DNA of 64,000 bases, from NCBI RefSeq assembly GCF_000010805.1, contig NC_012522.1:5084001-5148000 (forward strand), given 5' to 3'. This DNA is from Rhodococcus opacus B4. Lineage in GTDB: Bacteria > Actinomycetota > Actinomycetes > Mycobacteriales > Mycobacteriaceae. Shown here piece by piece: positions 53,036-61,974 of the stretch. A program made the translations under genes and the position numbers. Numbering within the stretch: the stretch's first letter is position 1; each line of letters opens with the position of its first letter. Below the pieces are notes generated by a model that saw only the letters and a program-made list of their open reading frames with translations, was not told where the DNA came from and ran no database searches.

Positions 53036-53074
53036 CATCACTGAGTGGTGTATGGCCTAGGGCAGGAGACAGCA

Positions 53075-54331
53075 GTGGCGCAGCCCAATCTTCCAGAGGG
53101 TTTCGACTTCACCGACCCGGACATCTACGCAGAACGCATCCCCTACCAGGAGTTCGCCGAACTGCGGAAGACTGCGCCGATCTGGTGGAACCCGCAGCCG
53201 CCGGAGATCGGTGGCTACCACGACGACGGCTACTGGGTCGTCAGCAAGCTCGAGGACGTCAAGGAGGTGTCGCGGCGCAGCGACGTCTTCTCCACCCACG
53301 AGAACACCGCGATCGTGCGCTTCGCCGACGACATCCCGCGTGAGAACATCGAGATGCAGCGGTTCATCCTCATCAACAAGGACGCGCCCGAGCACACCAA
53401 ACTCCGCAAACTCGTCTCCCGCGGCTTCACACCCCGCGCGATCAACAGCCTGCGCGAAGAACTCACCGAGCGCGCCGAGAAGATCGTCAAGGACGCAGCG
53501 GCATCGGGCGCAGGCGACTTCGTCACCCAGGTGGCGTGTGAACTCCCGCTGCAGGCGATCGCCGAACTGCTGGGTGTGCCGCAGGAGGATCGACAGAAGG
53601 TGTTCGACTGGTCGAATCAGATGACGGGCTACGACGACCCCGAACTGGACATCGACCCGCAGGCCGCATCGATGGAGATTCTCGGCTACGCGTACCAGAT
53701 GGCGGACGAGCGCAAGAAGTGCCCCGCCGAAGACATCGTCACGACGCTGATCGAAGCGGACATCGACGGAAATGAGCTCTCTCCCGAGGAATTCGGCTTC
53801 TTCGTGATCCTGCTGGCGGTCGCCGGCAACGAGACCACCCGCAATGCCATCACGCACGGCATGATCGCGTTTCTCGACCATCCCGATCAGTGGGAGCTCT
53901 ACAAGAAGGAGCGTCCCAAGACGGCGGCCGACGAGATCGTCCGGTGGGCGACCCCGGTCAACTCGTTCCAGCGCACCGCACTGGAAGACACCGAGCTCGG
54001 CGGCGTGCAGATCAAGAAGGGCCAGCGAGTCGTAATGCTGTACGGCTCCGCCAATTTCGACGAGGACGCGTTCGAGAATCCGGAGACGTTCGACATCCTG
54101 CGGGAGAACAACCCGCACGTGGGATTCGGTGGCACGGGCGCCCATTTCTGCCTCGGCGCCAACCTGGCGCGCCTCGAGATCGACCTGATCTTCAATGCGA
54201 TTGCGGATCACCTGCCCGATATCAGTAAGCTGGGAGATCCGCGCCGGTTGCGCTCGGGCTGGCTCAACGGTATCAAAGAGTTTCAGGTCGATTACAAGAC
54301 TGCGTCAGGCGGTTGCCCGGTCAGACACTGA
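53075..54331 (+). CDS. cyp125: steroid C26 (27)-monooxygenase CYP125
   Basis: The 418-residue P450 initiates cholesterol side-chain degradation by oxidising the terminal methyl. The N-terminus VAQPNLPEGFDFTDPDIYAE and KLVSRGFTPRAINSLREELT are close to known CYP125. The I helix is ILLAVAGNETTRNAITHGMI, ExxR is in ADEIVRWATPVNSFQRTALE, and the heme loop FGGTGAHFCLGANLARLEID carries the axial cysteine. The GTG is preceded by CAGGAGA. It is transcribed as a single gene behind a KstR-like box and ends in a strong terminator. Identification is by motif and by the fadA5-cyp125 divergent order. Confidence 0.94.
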   Translation: MAQPNLPEGFDFTDPDIYAERIPYQEFAELRKTAPIWWNPQPPEIGGYHDDGYWVVSKLEDVKEVSRRSDVFSTHENTAIVRFADDIPRENIEMQRFILINKDAPEHTKLRKLVSRGFTPRAINSLREELTERAEKIVKDAAASGAGDFVTQVACELPLQAIAELLGVPQEDRQKVFDWSNQMTGYDDPELDIDPQAASMEILGYAYQMADERKKCPAEDIVTTLIEADIDGNELSPEEFGFFVILLAVAGNETTRNAITHGMIAFLDHPDQWELYKKERPKTAADEIVRWATPVNSFQRTALEDTELGGVQIKKGQRVVMLYGSANFDEDAFENPETFDILRENNPHVGFGGTGAHFCLGANLARLEIDLIFNAIADHLPDISKLGDPRRLRSGWLNGIKEFQVDYKTASGGCPVRH

Positions 54332-54342
54332 CCCCCTGATTC

Positions 54343-54382
54343 AGCGGCGTCGGAGGGCACCCTCATCCTCTCCGACGCCGCT
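54343..54382. terminator. terminator after cyp125
   Basis: AGCGGCGTCGGAG (54343-54355) pairs perfectly with CTCCGACGCCGCT (54370-54382), followed by a pyrimidine-rich GTTCCCTTTC. The hairpin starts 11 bp after the cyp125 stop and separates it from selO. Confidence 0.82.
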
Positions 54383-54497
54383 GTTCCCTTTCTGGATGCG
54401 AATGCAAGCCGGCGGAACCGCGCAGCCCACCGCCCTCGGCGCCTTCCCGGCCGTCTCACGATCCGACTCGGGTTCGTGCGGCCGCTATCCTCGAGTG

Positions 54498-56006
54498 ATG
54501 GTGGCAATCCCGGATTCGGCAGTGGGTACGAACACAACGTTGCCCGGCCTCGAGAGCACGTTCGCCGATGAGCTGGGCGCCCTCACGGTGCCGTGGCGAG
54601 GTGCGGACGTGGCTGACCCGCGGTTGCTCGTGTTCAACGATCAGCTTGCGGCGTCGATGCGGTTGGACGCGGCGGCACTGCGCAGCGGGGACGGGGTCGC
54701 GGTCCTGTCCGGATCGGCGACGCCCGCCGGCGCCAAGCCGGTCGCGATGGCGTACGCGGGTCATCAGTTCGGTGGGTATGTACCGTTGCTCGGGGATGGT
54801 CGGGCATTGCTGCTCGGCGAGCTGGTGAACGACGACGGCCGGCGAGTGGATCTGCATCTCAAGGGCTCGGGGCGCACGCCGTTTTCGCGGGGTGGCGACG
54901 GGTTCGCAGTGGTCGGGCCGATGTTGCGCGAGTATCTGGTCAGCGAGGCGATGCATGCCCTCGGCATCCCGACCACCCGCGCGCTGTCGGTGGTCGCGAC
55001 GGGTCGGCAGGTTCTCCGGGGCGGTGCCGAGCCTGGTGCCGTGCTCGCCCGCGTCGGGTCCAGCCATCTGCGGGTGGGGACCTTCGAGTACGCGGTCCGG
55101 CAGGGTGCGGTGTTGGCGCCGCTCGCCGACTACGCGATCGCCCGCCACTACCCGGAGCTGATCGACCGGCCGGCGACGGGGGAGAGCTCACGCTACGTGG
55201 CGTTCTTCGAGGCGGTGGTCGAGGCGCAGGCGTCGCTGGTGGCGCAGTGGATGCTCACCGGATTCGTGCACGGGGTGATGAACACCGACAACACGACCAT
55301 TTCCGGGGAGACGATCGACTACGGTCCGTGCGCCTTCCTCGACGCGTTCGATCCGGCCGCGGTGTTCAGTTCGATCGACCACGGCGGGCGTTATGCGTTC
55401 GGCAATCAGCCCGCGGTGCTGAAGTGGAATCTCGCGCGCTTGGCGGAGACGTTGCTGACGCTGATCGATTCCACGCCGGATGACGCGATCGCGGCGGTGT
55501 CGGCAGTTCTCGACACCTTCGACGCGCGATACGACGCCCACTGGACGGCGGGTATGGCGGCCAAGCTCGGTGTGGCGGGTGGGCCCGTCGATCGCACGTT
55601 GGTCGACGATCTGCTGACGCTGATGACCGAGCGCGGTGCCGATTGGACGGGCAGCTTCCGTGCTCTCGCGGACGAACTCCGCGGAAATCCGGTTCCGCTC
55701 GACGGTCTCGTCCCGCGCGAGCACATCGGTCCGTGGTTGCAGCGGTGGCGCGGTGTCGTGGAGCGGCAGGGGCGCGCCGCGGTTCAGGTTGCGGACGCGA
55801 TGGACTGCGTCAACCCGGTGTACATTCCGCGCAATCATCAGCTCGATGCCGCGTTACGCGCCGCGACCGACGGGGAGCTCGCACCGTTCGAGAAGTTGCT
55901 CGAGGTTGTCACGCATCCGTTCGACCGCCGCGACGAGTGGTCCGACTACACCACCCCCGCCCCGCGGGTGTTCAGCGAGACGTTCCAAACCTTCTGCGGC
56001 ACATAG
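54498..56006 (+). CDS. selO: SelO-type protein adenylyltransferase (UPF0061/YdiU)
   Basis: The 502-residue protein is the pseudokinase-like AMP-transferase SelO. It begins VAIPDSAVGTNTTLPGLEST and has AMAYAGHQFGGYVPLLGDGR, the ATP-binding lysine in DLHLKGSGRTPFSRGGDG, and HGVMNTDNTTISGETIDYGP with the catalytic region. It ends TFQTFCGT, with a cysteine in the place where eukaryotic SelO carries selenocysteine. SelO AMPylates proteins in oxidative stress. It is unrelated to its sterol neighbours by function and lies between the cyp125 terminator and the convergent ksi-like gene. The ATG at 54498 is one start choice; GTG at 54495 is another. Confidence 0.93.
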   Translation: MVAIPDSAVGTNTTLPGLESTFADELGALTVPWRGADVADPRLLVFNDQLAASMRLDAAALRSGDGVAVLSGSATPAGAKPVAMAYAGHQFGGYVPLLGDGRALLLGELVNDDGRRVDLHLKGSGRTPFSRGGDGFAVVGPMLREYLVSEAMHALGIPTTRALSVVATGRQVLRGGAEPGAVLARVGSSHLRVGTFEYAVRQGAVLAPLADYAIARHYPELIDRPATGESSRYVAFFEAVVEAQASLVAQWMLTGFVHGVMNTDNTTISGETIDYGPCAFLDAFDPAAVFSSIDHGGRYAFGNQPAVLKWNLARLAETLLTLIDSTPDDAIAAVSAVLDTFDARYDAHWTAGMAAKLGVAGGPVDRTLVDDLLTLMTERGADWTGSFRALADELRGNPVPLDGLVPREHIGPWLQRWRGVVERQGRAAVQVADAMDCVNPVYIPRNHQLDAALRAATDGELAPFEKLLEVVTHPFDRRDEWSDYTTPAPRVFSETFQTFCGT

Positions 56007-56058
56007 TGTTGCGTGCTCGGGGCGGAACTCCGTGTCGAGTGCGCTGCGTCCGAACCGC

Positions 56059-56472
56059 TCAGACCTTGCGCAAAGTCTTCATCGCCCTCTCGACCTCCCA
56101 GAAGGCCCGCAGCGACGTGATCTTGCCTTCGTCGTTCACCCGGTAGACGAACACGCCCTCGGCGTCGATCTGCGATCCTGCCACCGTGGACCGGATGGTC
56201 CCGATGTTCACGTTCTCGTTGCCGCAGACCAGTGAATCGGTGATGAGGAATTCGAGCGATTCGGTGGTGGCGATCGTCATGTCGTAGAACCGGGAGATGG
56301 CGTCGAGGCCGTGATGACCCTTTCCTTCGGGGTCGAAACCCGAAGGGCCGACGGGATCTTCGACGCACGCGTCCTCGGCAAACAGGGCCAGCCACTCGTC
56401 CTTGCGCCTGCCGCTGGCCGCCTCGCGGGACGCCTGCCCGGCGAGGCGGGCCGGATGGTCGGTCGTCGTCAT
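56059..56472 (-). CDS. SnoaL/ketosteroid isomerase-like protein
   Basis: The 137-residue protein is a single NTF2-like domain with DEWLALFAEDACVEDPVGPS and GLDAISRFYDMTIATTESLE, and ends with EGVFVYRVNDEGKITSLRAF. Conserved aspartates lie in positions usual for ketosteroid isomerase, and the operon setting with ltp3/ltp4 supports a role in moving the steroid delta-5 double bond. A nuclear-transport-like fold protein of another function cannot be excluded. It is the last gene of a five-gene minus-strand operon and is 11 bp after the LLM gene. Confidence 0.82.
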   Translation of the reverse strand: MTTTDHPARLAGQASREAASGRRKDEWLALFAEDACVEDPVGPSGFDPEGKGHHGLDAISRFYDMTIATTESLEFLITDSLVCGNENVNIGTIRSTVAGSQIDAEGVFVYRVNDEGKITSLRAFWEVERAMKTLRKV

Positions 56473-56483
56473 GTTCTTCGCTC

Positions 56484-57347
56484 CTATCCGATGTACTGGT
56501 CGGCGAACTTGCGCAGCGACTCCTGCTTGGCCTCGAGCGGTCCGTCGAAGCCGATGCCGTCGAACACCCACGGGACGACGATCGTGTCGGTCACCCCGGC
56601 GTCCGCCAATTCGGCGTAGCCGTCCGTGCCGAAACGGTCGATGCAGACGGTCTGGATCTCGTAGGGCAGATCGGCTCGGCCGTACTCCTCGCGGAGTTCC
56701 CGCAATCGCGCGATGACCTGGACGAGATCGTCGAACTTGATCATCGCCGACGTCCAGCCGTCGCCCACCCGGGCAGCACGGCGCAGGGCCACATCGGTGT
56801 GCCCGCCGACGTAGAACGGCACCGGCTTCGTCGGAGCCGGGCTCATCTGCAGGCGATCGAAGTCGTAGAACTTCCCGTGATACTCGACCATCCCGCCGCC
56901 GAGAATCAGCTTGATGACGTCGATCATCTCGTCCACGCGCGCACCGCGCTTCGCGTACGGCACCCCGCACCATTCGAATTCCTCCGGTGCCCAGCCGATC
57001 CCGACTCCGAACCCGAACCGGTTCCCGATCAGGTTCGCCACCGATCCCACCTGGCGGGCCAGGAGCACCGGGTTGCGGGACCCCAGCTTGAGGACCTGGG
57101 TGTAGAACTCGATCTTCGACGTCACCGCGCCCATCGCGGCCGCCGCGATCAGCGGATCCACCCACGGCGTCTCCTCGGTCCACATCCGCGAGCCGTCCGG
57201 TGTGTACGGGTAGTCGGCGCTCTGCCTCTCCATGAAGAACAGCGAGTCGGGGAGTGCGATGGACGAGAAACCGCACTCCTCGGCTGTTTTCGCGAGAGCC
57301 GGCAACTGGTCGAGGGGATTCATGGCGATGCCGACGGTGAATTTCAC
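56484..57347 (-). CDS. LLM-class (F420-dependent type) oxidoreductase
   Basis: The 287-residue luciferase-like protein starts at a GTG with KFTVGIAMNPLDQLPALAKT. It has SSIALPDSLFFMERQSADYP, VANLIGNRFGFGVGIGWAPE and PFYVGGHTDVALRRAARVGD. The pattern IGWAPEEFEWCGV is typical of mycobacterial F420-dependent LLM proteins. It is in the KstR-type operon DUF35-ltp4-ltp3-LLM-ksi, so it probably reduces or oxidises a steroid side-chain or ring intermediate. No exact substrate can be given. It is followed after 11 bp by the ksi-like gene. Confidence 0.85.
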   Translation of the reverse strand: MKFTVGIAMNPLDQLPALAKTAEECGFSSIALPDSLFFMERQSADYPYTPDGSRMWTEETPWVDPLIAAAAMGAVTSKIEFYTQVLKLGSRNPVLLARQVGSVANLIGNRFGFGVGIGWAPEEFEWCGVPYAKRGARVDEMIDVIKLILGGGMVEYHGKFYDFDRLQMSPAPTKPVPFYVGGHTDVALRRAARVGDGWTSAMIKFDDLVQVIARLRELREEYGRADLPYEIQTVCIDRFGTDGYAELADAGVTDTIVVPWVFDGIGFDGPLEAKQESLRKFADQYIG

Positions 57348-57364
57348 TGGTGACGTCCCTACTG

Positions 57365-58540
57365 TTAGTTGTTCGGCCGGTCGGATCCGACCACCCACAT
57401 CGAGAAGTACTGCGATCCGCCGCCGTAGGCGTGGCCGAGTGCCTTGCGTGCGTCCTTCACCTGATGGTCGCCTGCCCGGTGCATCACCTGCATCGCCGCC
57501 TCGGCGAACCGGATCATCCCGGAGGCGCCGATGGGGTTGGACGACAGGACGCCGCCGGACGCGTTGAGCGGGAGCCGGCCGCCGATGGCCGTCTCACCCG
57601 CCTCGGTCAGCTTCCAGCCCTCGCCCTCGGCGACGAAGCCCAGATTCTCGAGCCACATCGGTTCGAACCAGGAGAAGGGGACGTAGATTTCGGCGACGTC
57701 GATCTCGTCGAGCGGATCCTTGATGCCCGCGGCCTTCCACAGTGCGGCCGAAGCGTCCCGGCCGGCCTGCGGATTCACCTGGTCGCGTCCGGCGAAGGTG
57801 GTGGGCTCGGTGCGCATCGCGGTCGCGTGAATCCAGGCCACCTCACGGCCGTCCGCGACGACCTGCTCGGCGGCCTCCTCGTTGCCGATCACCAGCGCGC
57901 AGGCGCCGTCCGAGGAGGGGCAGGTCTCGTCGTAGCGGATGGGATCCCACAGCATCTGAGAGGCCTGCACGGATTCGAGGGTGATGTCGGGTTGCCTGAG
58001 GTGGGCGTACGGGTTGAGGCTGCCGTTCAGCCGGTCCTTCACGGCCACCATGGCGCCGATGTGATCGGGTGCGCCGGACCGCCGGATGTACGAGCGGACG
58101 TGCGGCGCGAAGTATCCGCCCGCGCCGGCGCCGACCGGCATGTGGAACGGAATCGGCGTCGACAGGGCCCACATGGCGTTCGACTCGGACTGCTTTTCCC
58201 ACGCGACCGTCAGCACCCGCTTGTGCACCCCCGACTTCACGAGGCTCGACGCCACGCACGCGGTCGATCCACCGACCGAGCCCGCCGTGTGCACACGCAG
58301 GAGCGGTTTGCCGTTGGCGCCCAGTGCGTCCGACATCGCGAGCTCCGGCATCATCGACCCCTCGAACAGGTCGGGGGCCTTCCCGATCACGACGGCGTCG
58401 ATGTCGTCCCAGCCCACCCGCGCGTCTTCCATCGCGCGGTCGATCGCCTCGCGTACCAGACCGGACATGGACACGTCGTGCCGTTTCGCCACGTAATGGG
58501 TCTGACCGGTGCCCAGTACGGCGGCCAATTGATTCGCCAT
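57365..58540 (-). CDS. ltp3: thiolase-like lipid-transfer protein Ltp3 (steroid side-chain aldolase)
   Basis: The 391-residue protein is of the SCP-x thiolase-like family. It has VREAIDRAMEDARVGWDDID, VHTAGSVGGSTACVASSLVK, and the C-terminal SSNPIGASGMIRFAEAAMQV, and it corresponds to Rv3523 (Ltp3) by order. Ltp3 and Ltp4 were linked to retro-aldol removal of the C24 branch in plant sterols in Rhodococcus. Its start shares one base with the ltp4 stop (TGATG). No cysteine is seen in the equivalent of the thiolase nucleophile region (TAGSVGG), in keeping with an aldolase rather than a thiolase role. Confidence 0.88.
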   Translation of the reverse strand: MANQLAAVLGTGQTHYVAKRHDVSMSGLVREAIDRAMEDARVGWDDIDAVVIGKAPDLFEGSMMPELAMSDALGANGKPLLRVHTAGSVGGSTACVASSLVKSGVHKRVLTVAWEKQSESNAMWALSTPIPFHMPVGAGAGGYFAPHVRSYIRRSGAPDHIGAMVAVKDRLNGSLNPYAHLRQPDITLESVQASQMLWDPIRYDETCPSSDGACALVIGNEEAAEQVVADGREVAWIHATAMRTEPTTFAGRDQVNPQAGRDASAALWKAAGIKDPLDEIDVAEIYVPFSWFEPMWLENLGFVAEGEGWKLTEAGETAIGGRLPLNASGGVLSSNPIGASGMIRFAEAAMQVMHRAGDHQVKDARKALGHAYGGGSQYFSMWVVGSDRPNN

Positions 58541-59604
58541 CAGTTGCGTCCCTCCAAGACTGCGACCAGATTCTGTTGCAGCACAGCTCCACTCGTGGCG
58601 TGCGCCAGCGTGCGCCCGGCGTTGCCGTCCATGATGGCCTTGGCTGCGTAACCTATGCGTTCCAGACCTGCCGAGAACATCGGGTTCCCGCTCAGCGGGC
58701 CGCCCGACGGGTTGATCGTCGTCGCGTCGGACAGTCCGATGGCCTCGCGCAGGATCAGCTCCTGATGGGTGAACGGTCCGTGCAGTTCGGCCACGTCGAT
58801 TCCGCCGACGTCCCCGCCGGTGGCGGCGCGGGCGGAGGCGGTCGTCGACGGCGACACCGTGAGGTCGCGGGCGCCGAAGTTCGGGGAGTCGATCCGATGC
58901 TCGATGCCGGTGATCCACGCCGGCCGCTCGCACAGCTCACGCGCGCGGTCGCCGGACGCGAGCACGACCGCGGCGGCACCGTCGGTGATCGGTGCGCAGT
59001 CGTGGGCGCGCAACGGGTCCGCGACGAACGGGCTGGCGAGGAGTTCGTTGATGTCCACGTGTCCCGACAGCTGCGTGTTCGGATTGCTCTCCGCCGCGGC
59101 CCGGCTGCGCGCGGCCACGGCCGCCATCTCCTCGGACGTCCACTTCCCGGCGTCCAGCCCGAGGCGGGCCTGCAGTCCGGCGAGCGACACCGAGTCCAGA
59201 GCAAGTGGCGTGACCAGGTAGGGGTCGAGTTGCATCGACAGGATCTTGCGCAGGTTGCCCGCCGACGACTTGCCGAAACCGTAGACCAGCGCGGTGTCGA
59301 CCTCGCCGGTCATGATCTTGATCCAGGCCTCGTAGAACGCCCAGGCCGCGTCCATCTCGACGTGCGACTCGTTGATCGGCGGAACCGCCCCGATCGAGTC
59401 GACGGCGGAGATGAAGGAGAACGCACGGCCGGCGAGGTAGTCGGAGGAGCCGGAGCACCAGAAACCAATGTCGGACTTGGTGATCCCGAGCTCTTCGTAC
59501 AGCAGCTGGAAACAGGGAACCAGCATCTCGACGCCGTTGGTGGTGCCGGTGGTCTCACGCACGTGTGGTGCGTGCGCGAACCCGACGACTGCGATATCTG
59601 TCAT
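58540..59604 (-). CDS. ltp4: thiolase-like lipid-transfer protein Ltp4 (steroid side-chain aldolase)
   Basis: The 354-residue protein starts MTDIAVVGFAHAPHVRETTG and has DIGFWCSGSSDYLAGRAFSF, VDTALVYGFGKSSAGNLRKI and INPSGGPLSGNPMFSAGLER, characteristic of the SCP-x-like Ltp family. The length equals M. tuberculosis Rv3522. Ltp4 acts with a DUF35 protein in cleaving C24-branched steroid side chains. It lies 12 bp after the tandem DUF35 gene and overlaps ltp3 by one base, so the three are probably co-translated as a complex. Confidence 0.9.
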   Translation of the reverse strand: MTDIAVVGFAHAPHVRETTGTTNGVEMLVPCFQLLYEELGITKSDIGFWCSGSSDYLAGRAFSFISAVDSIGAVPPINESHVEMDAAWAFYEAWIKIMTGEVDTALVYGFGKSSAGNLRKILSMQLDPYLVTPLALDSVSLAGLQARLGLDAGKWTSEEMAAVAARSRAAAESNPNTQLSGHVDINELLASPFVADPLRAHDCAPITDGAAAVVLASGDRARELCERPAWITGIEHRIDSPNFGARDLTVSPSTTASARAATGGDVGGIDVAELHGPFTHQELILREAIGLSDATTINPSGGPLSGNPMFSAGLERIGYAAKAIMDGNAGRTLAHATSGAVLQQNLVAVLEGRN

Positions 59605-59616
59605 TGTTCCGCGCCC

Positions 59617-60597
59617 TCACAGGTGGTGTTTGTAGGTGTCGTACTCGGCGTCGGGCTCGCCCGTCGGCCTGAAGTACTCGATGTTCTCGAGGGTGTAGCC
59701 CCACTCCTCGCGGGGCTTCCACTTGGCCTCCACGCGCATGCCCATCCGCACGTCGGCAGCGTCGCAGTCGAGGATCAGGTGCAGAAACGCGATGTCCGCG
59801 CCGTCGAGCAGCACGTAGGCGGCGACGTACGGCGGCTTGATCCGCTGCCCGAGGAACGGAACGTTCACGATGCAGAACGTCGTGACGATGCCCGTGTCCG
59901 GCAGTTCCACCTGCTCCTTCGTCGGGATGCCGTCGGTGGGGTTGGCGCTGCGCGGCGGGATGTACACCTTGCCGCCCGGCCCGGTGCGGCCGCCGATCAG
60001 CTTGCCCGCCTTCAGCCCTCGGAGATAGTAGCTCTCCTCGGCGGAGGCGGAATGCATGTAGTCGAGGTCGACCGGCGTCGTGATCATCGTGACCGGTTCC
60101 GATTCCGTCGACGGTTCGGGTGCGCCCGCCGACTCCCCGGGCTCGAAGCACACGATGTCCTGGATGTGCCCGGCGCGCTCCTGCGCCCAGCGCGCCCGAA
60201 CCCGCATGCCCGTGCTCATCCCGGCGGGGGAGGGGACGTCCACGGCGTGAACCATGGAGGTGTCGGCGCCGTCCAGCTTGATCAGCGCCCACGCGAACGG
60301 GGAGGTGAGTGGCTGTCCGGCAATCGGTTCCGGCATCCACGTCCAGCTCACCACGGTCCCGGCGTCGGACACCCCGACGAAGTCGGTGAGGGGTTCGGCG
60401 GTGGTGGGGTCGAATTCGGGCGGGGGGACGTAGACGCGCCCGTCCGAGCCGCGGGCGCCGATGACCTTGCGGTCGCGCAGCGCGGTCACGAACGCTCCGA
60501 TGGTCGGACCCACCGATCGGGTGTAGTCGAATTGAAGTTTCAGCGGGGCGCTCAACGGTTCGTTCGAGAATTTTTCGGCCACCGCGCTCTTTCCCAT
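59617..60597 (-). CDS. tandem DUF35/OB-fold acyl-CoA-associated protein (Rv3521-like)
   Basis: The 326-residue protein contains two consecutive DUF35-type units of about 150 residues each. Each has a zinc-ribbon-like start (DRKVIGARGSDGRVYVPPPE; LIGGRTGPGGKVYIPPRSAN) and an OB-fold part (WALIKLDGADTSMVHAVDVP; AAYVLLDGADIAFLHLILDC). Both ribbon parts lack the cysteine pairs of other DUF35 proteins, so zinc binding is probably lost. DUF35 proteins pair with thiolase-like partners (as ChsH2 with Ltp2), so this probably pairs with Ltp3/Ltp4. It is first of the operon, behind a KstR-like box. Confidence 0.85.
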   Translation of the reverse strand: MGKSAVAEKFSNEPLSAPLKLQFDYTRSVGPTIGAFVTALRDRKVIGARGSDGRVYVPPPEFDPTTAEPLTDFVGVSDAGTVVSWTWMPEPIAGQPLTSPFAWALIKLDGADTSMVHAVDVPSPAGMSTGMRVRARWAQERAGHIQDIVCFEPGESAGAPEPSTESEPVTMITTPVDLDYMHSASAEESYYLRGLKAGKLIGGRTGPGGKVYIPPRSANPTDGIPTKEQVELPDTGIVTTFCIVNVPFLGQRIKPPYVAAYVLLDGADIAFLHLILDCDAADVRMGMRVEAKWKPREEWGYTLENIEYFRPTGEPDAEYDTYKHHL

Positions 60598-60612
60598 GCT
60601 CACAACTTCGAG

Positions 60613-60626
60613 TAGAACAGGTTCTA
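60613..60626. promoter_or_regulatory. KstR-like box between the ltp operon and the LLM gene
   Basis: TAGAACAGGTTCTA fits TnnAACnnGTTnnA at all eight fixed positions and is nearly symmetrical. It lies 16 bp upstream of the tandem DUF35 start and 51 bp upstream of the divergent LLM gene, so it may control both. Confidence 0.8.
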
Positions 60627-60676
60627 GTGTTTGTGGCAAGGGTCACTTCTGACGACGGTCGATGCGGAGGCACATC

Positions 60677-61714
60677 ATGAAGCTCGGGTTGCAACTGGGG
60701 TACTGGGGCGCACAGCCGCCGGCGAATGCCCCGGAGTTGATCGCCGCGGCCGAGGCCGAAGGATTCGACGCCGTCTTCGCCGCCGAATCGTGGGGATCCG
60801 ACGCCTTCACCCCCCTCGCCTGGTGGGGGTCGGCCACCGACCGCGTCCGCCTCGGCACCTCCGTCGTCCAGATCTCCGCCCGCACACCCACCAGCACCGC
60901 CATGCACGCCCTCACCCTCGACCACCTCAGCGGCGGCCGCGCGATCCTCGGCCTCGGTGTCTCCGGACCGCAGGTCGTCGAGGGGTGGTACGGGCAGCCG
61001 TTCACCAAACCGCTCGCCCGCACCCGCGAGTACGTCTCCATCGTCCGCAAGGTGCTGTCGCGGCAGGGGCCCGTCACCAGCGACGGCCCGCACTTCCCGC
61101 TGCCCTACACCGGTCCCGGCAGCACCGGCCTCGGGAAACCCCTCAAGCCGATCACCCATCCACTCCGCGCCGACATCCCGATTTGGCTCGGCGCCGAAGG
61201 CCCGAAGAATGTCGCGCTCACCGCCGAGATCGCCGACGGCTGGCTCGCGATCTACTACTCACCCCGACTCGCACCCATGTACAACGAATGGCTCGACGAA
61301 GGCTTCGCCCGCCCCGGCGCCCGGCGCAGTCGCGAAGACTTCGAAGTCGCCGCCACCTGCCAGGTCATCGTCACCGACGACCGGGACGCCGCCATCGCCG
61401 GACTCAAACCGATCACCGCGCTCTACGTCGGCGGCATGGGCGCCCCCGAACTCAACTTCCACGCCCAGGTCTACACCCGCATGGGCTACGGCGAGCAGGT
61501 CGAAGAAATCGGCCGCCTCTTCCGCGCAGGCCGCAAAGACGAAGCCGCCGCCGTCGTTCCCGACGAGATGGTCACCGAGACCATGATCATCGGCAACGTC
61601 GACGAAGTCCGCGCCGACGTCAAACGCTGGGCCGACGCCGGCGTCACCATGCTCCTCGTCTCCTGCCGCGACGCCGGCCACGTCCGCGAACTCTCCGGGG
61701 CGGTCCTCGGCTGA
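60677..61714 (+). CDS. LLM-class, F420-dependent-type oxidoreductase (Rv3520c-like)
   Basis: The 345-residue protein begins MKLGLQLGYWGAQPPANAPE with GGAGG upstream. It has FAAESWGSDAFTPLAWWGSA, LDHLSGGRAILGLGVSGPQV and AGVTMLLVSCRD near the end. M. tuberculosis Rv3520c, of 347 residues, sits at the same place relative to the DUF35-ltp4-ltp3 genes. It is annotated as coenzyme F420-dependent. The substrate is unknown; it is likely to act on a sterol side-chain or ring intermediate as part of the KstR regulon (inference). Downstream are C-rich tandem repeats. Confidence 0.88.
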   Translation: MKLGLQLGYWGAQPPANAPELIAAAEAEGFDAVFAAESWGSDAFTPLAWWGSATDRVRLGTSVVQISARTPTSTAMHALTLDHLSGGRAILGLGVSGPQVVEGWYGQPFTKPLARTREYVSIVRKVLSRQGPVTSDGPHFPLPYTGPGSTGLGKPLKPITHPLRADIPIWLGAEGPKNVALTAEIADGWLAIYYSPRLAPMYNEWLDEGFARPGARRSREDFEVAATCQVIVTDDRDAAIAGLKPITALYVGGMGAPELNFHAQVYTRMGYGEQVEEIGRLFRAGRKDEAAAVVPDEMVTETMIIGNVDEVRADVKRWADAGVTMLLVSCRDAGHVRELSGAVLG

Positions 61715-61732
61715 CCGCCGCTGACCCCGCTG

Positions 61733-61802
61733 ACCCCCGCCCCCTCACCCCCGCCCCGTTACCCCCGCCCCCTTACCTCCGCCCCCTTACCCCCGCCCTC
61801 CC
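61733..61802. repeat. C-rich tandem repeat, 14-bp unit, five copies
   Basis: The unit ACCCCCGCCCCCTT repeats five times (the third copy exact, the others with one to four changes). It starts 19 bp after the LLM stop codon. The G-rich complement could form G-quadruplex or slipped structures. Confidence 0.85.
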
Positions 61803-61847
61803 GCGCTCGGGCGTCACCCCGCCTCCCGTCGCGCGCCCCCCGTTTCC

Positions 61848-61898
61848 GGACGAACGGGACGCTCGTTGCGTCAGATCGAACGAACGTCCCGTTCGTCC
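61848..61898. repeat. 51-bp palindromic repeat, family R, copy 4
   Basis: The loop reads GCGTCAGATCG as in copies 1-3, with a single arm change (AACGTCCC in place of GAGCGTCCC). It lies upstream of the AbiEi-like gene in the opposite orientation to copy 5. Confidence 0.9.
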
Positions 61899-61974
61899 CA
61901 GCCGGGAAGGTGGGTTATCCACAGGGGGCAGATTCGGCCTGTTGCGACTGGCCCTTCGCTGGCAGCATGAGCTG

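Noticed and set aside
55975-56006. selenocysteine insertion at the C-terminus of SelO
   Set aside because: The gene has an ordinary cysteine codon at the expected position and a normal stop; there is no in-frame TGA to recode.
58069-60615. 848-codon plus-strand open frame antisense to ltp3, ltp4 and the DUF35 gene
   Set aside because: It is a shadow frame of high GC third positions on the other strand; no recognisable domain or start site.
61915-61923. TTATCCACA, a perfect DnaA-box consensus, near the AbiEi-like gene
   Set aside because: It is a single box with no cluster, no AT-rich unwinding region and no dnaA/dnaN nearby, so an origin of replication is not supported.
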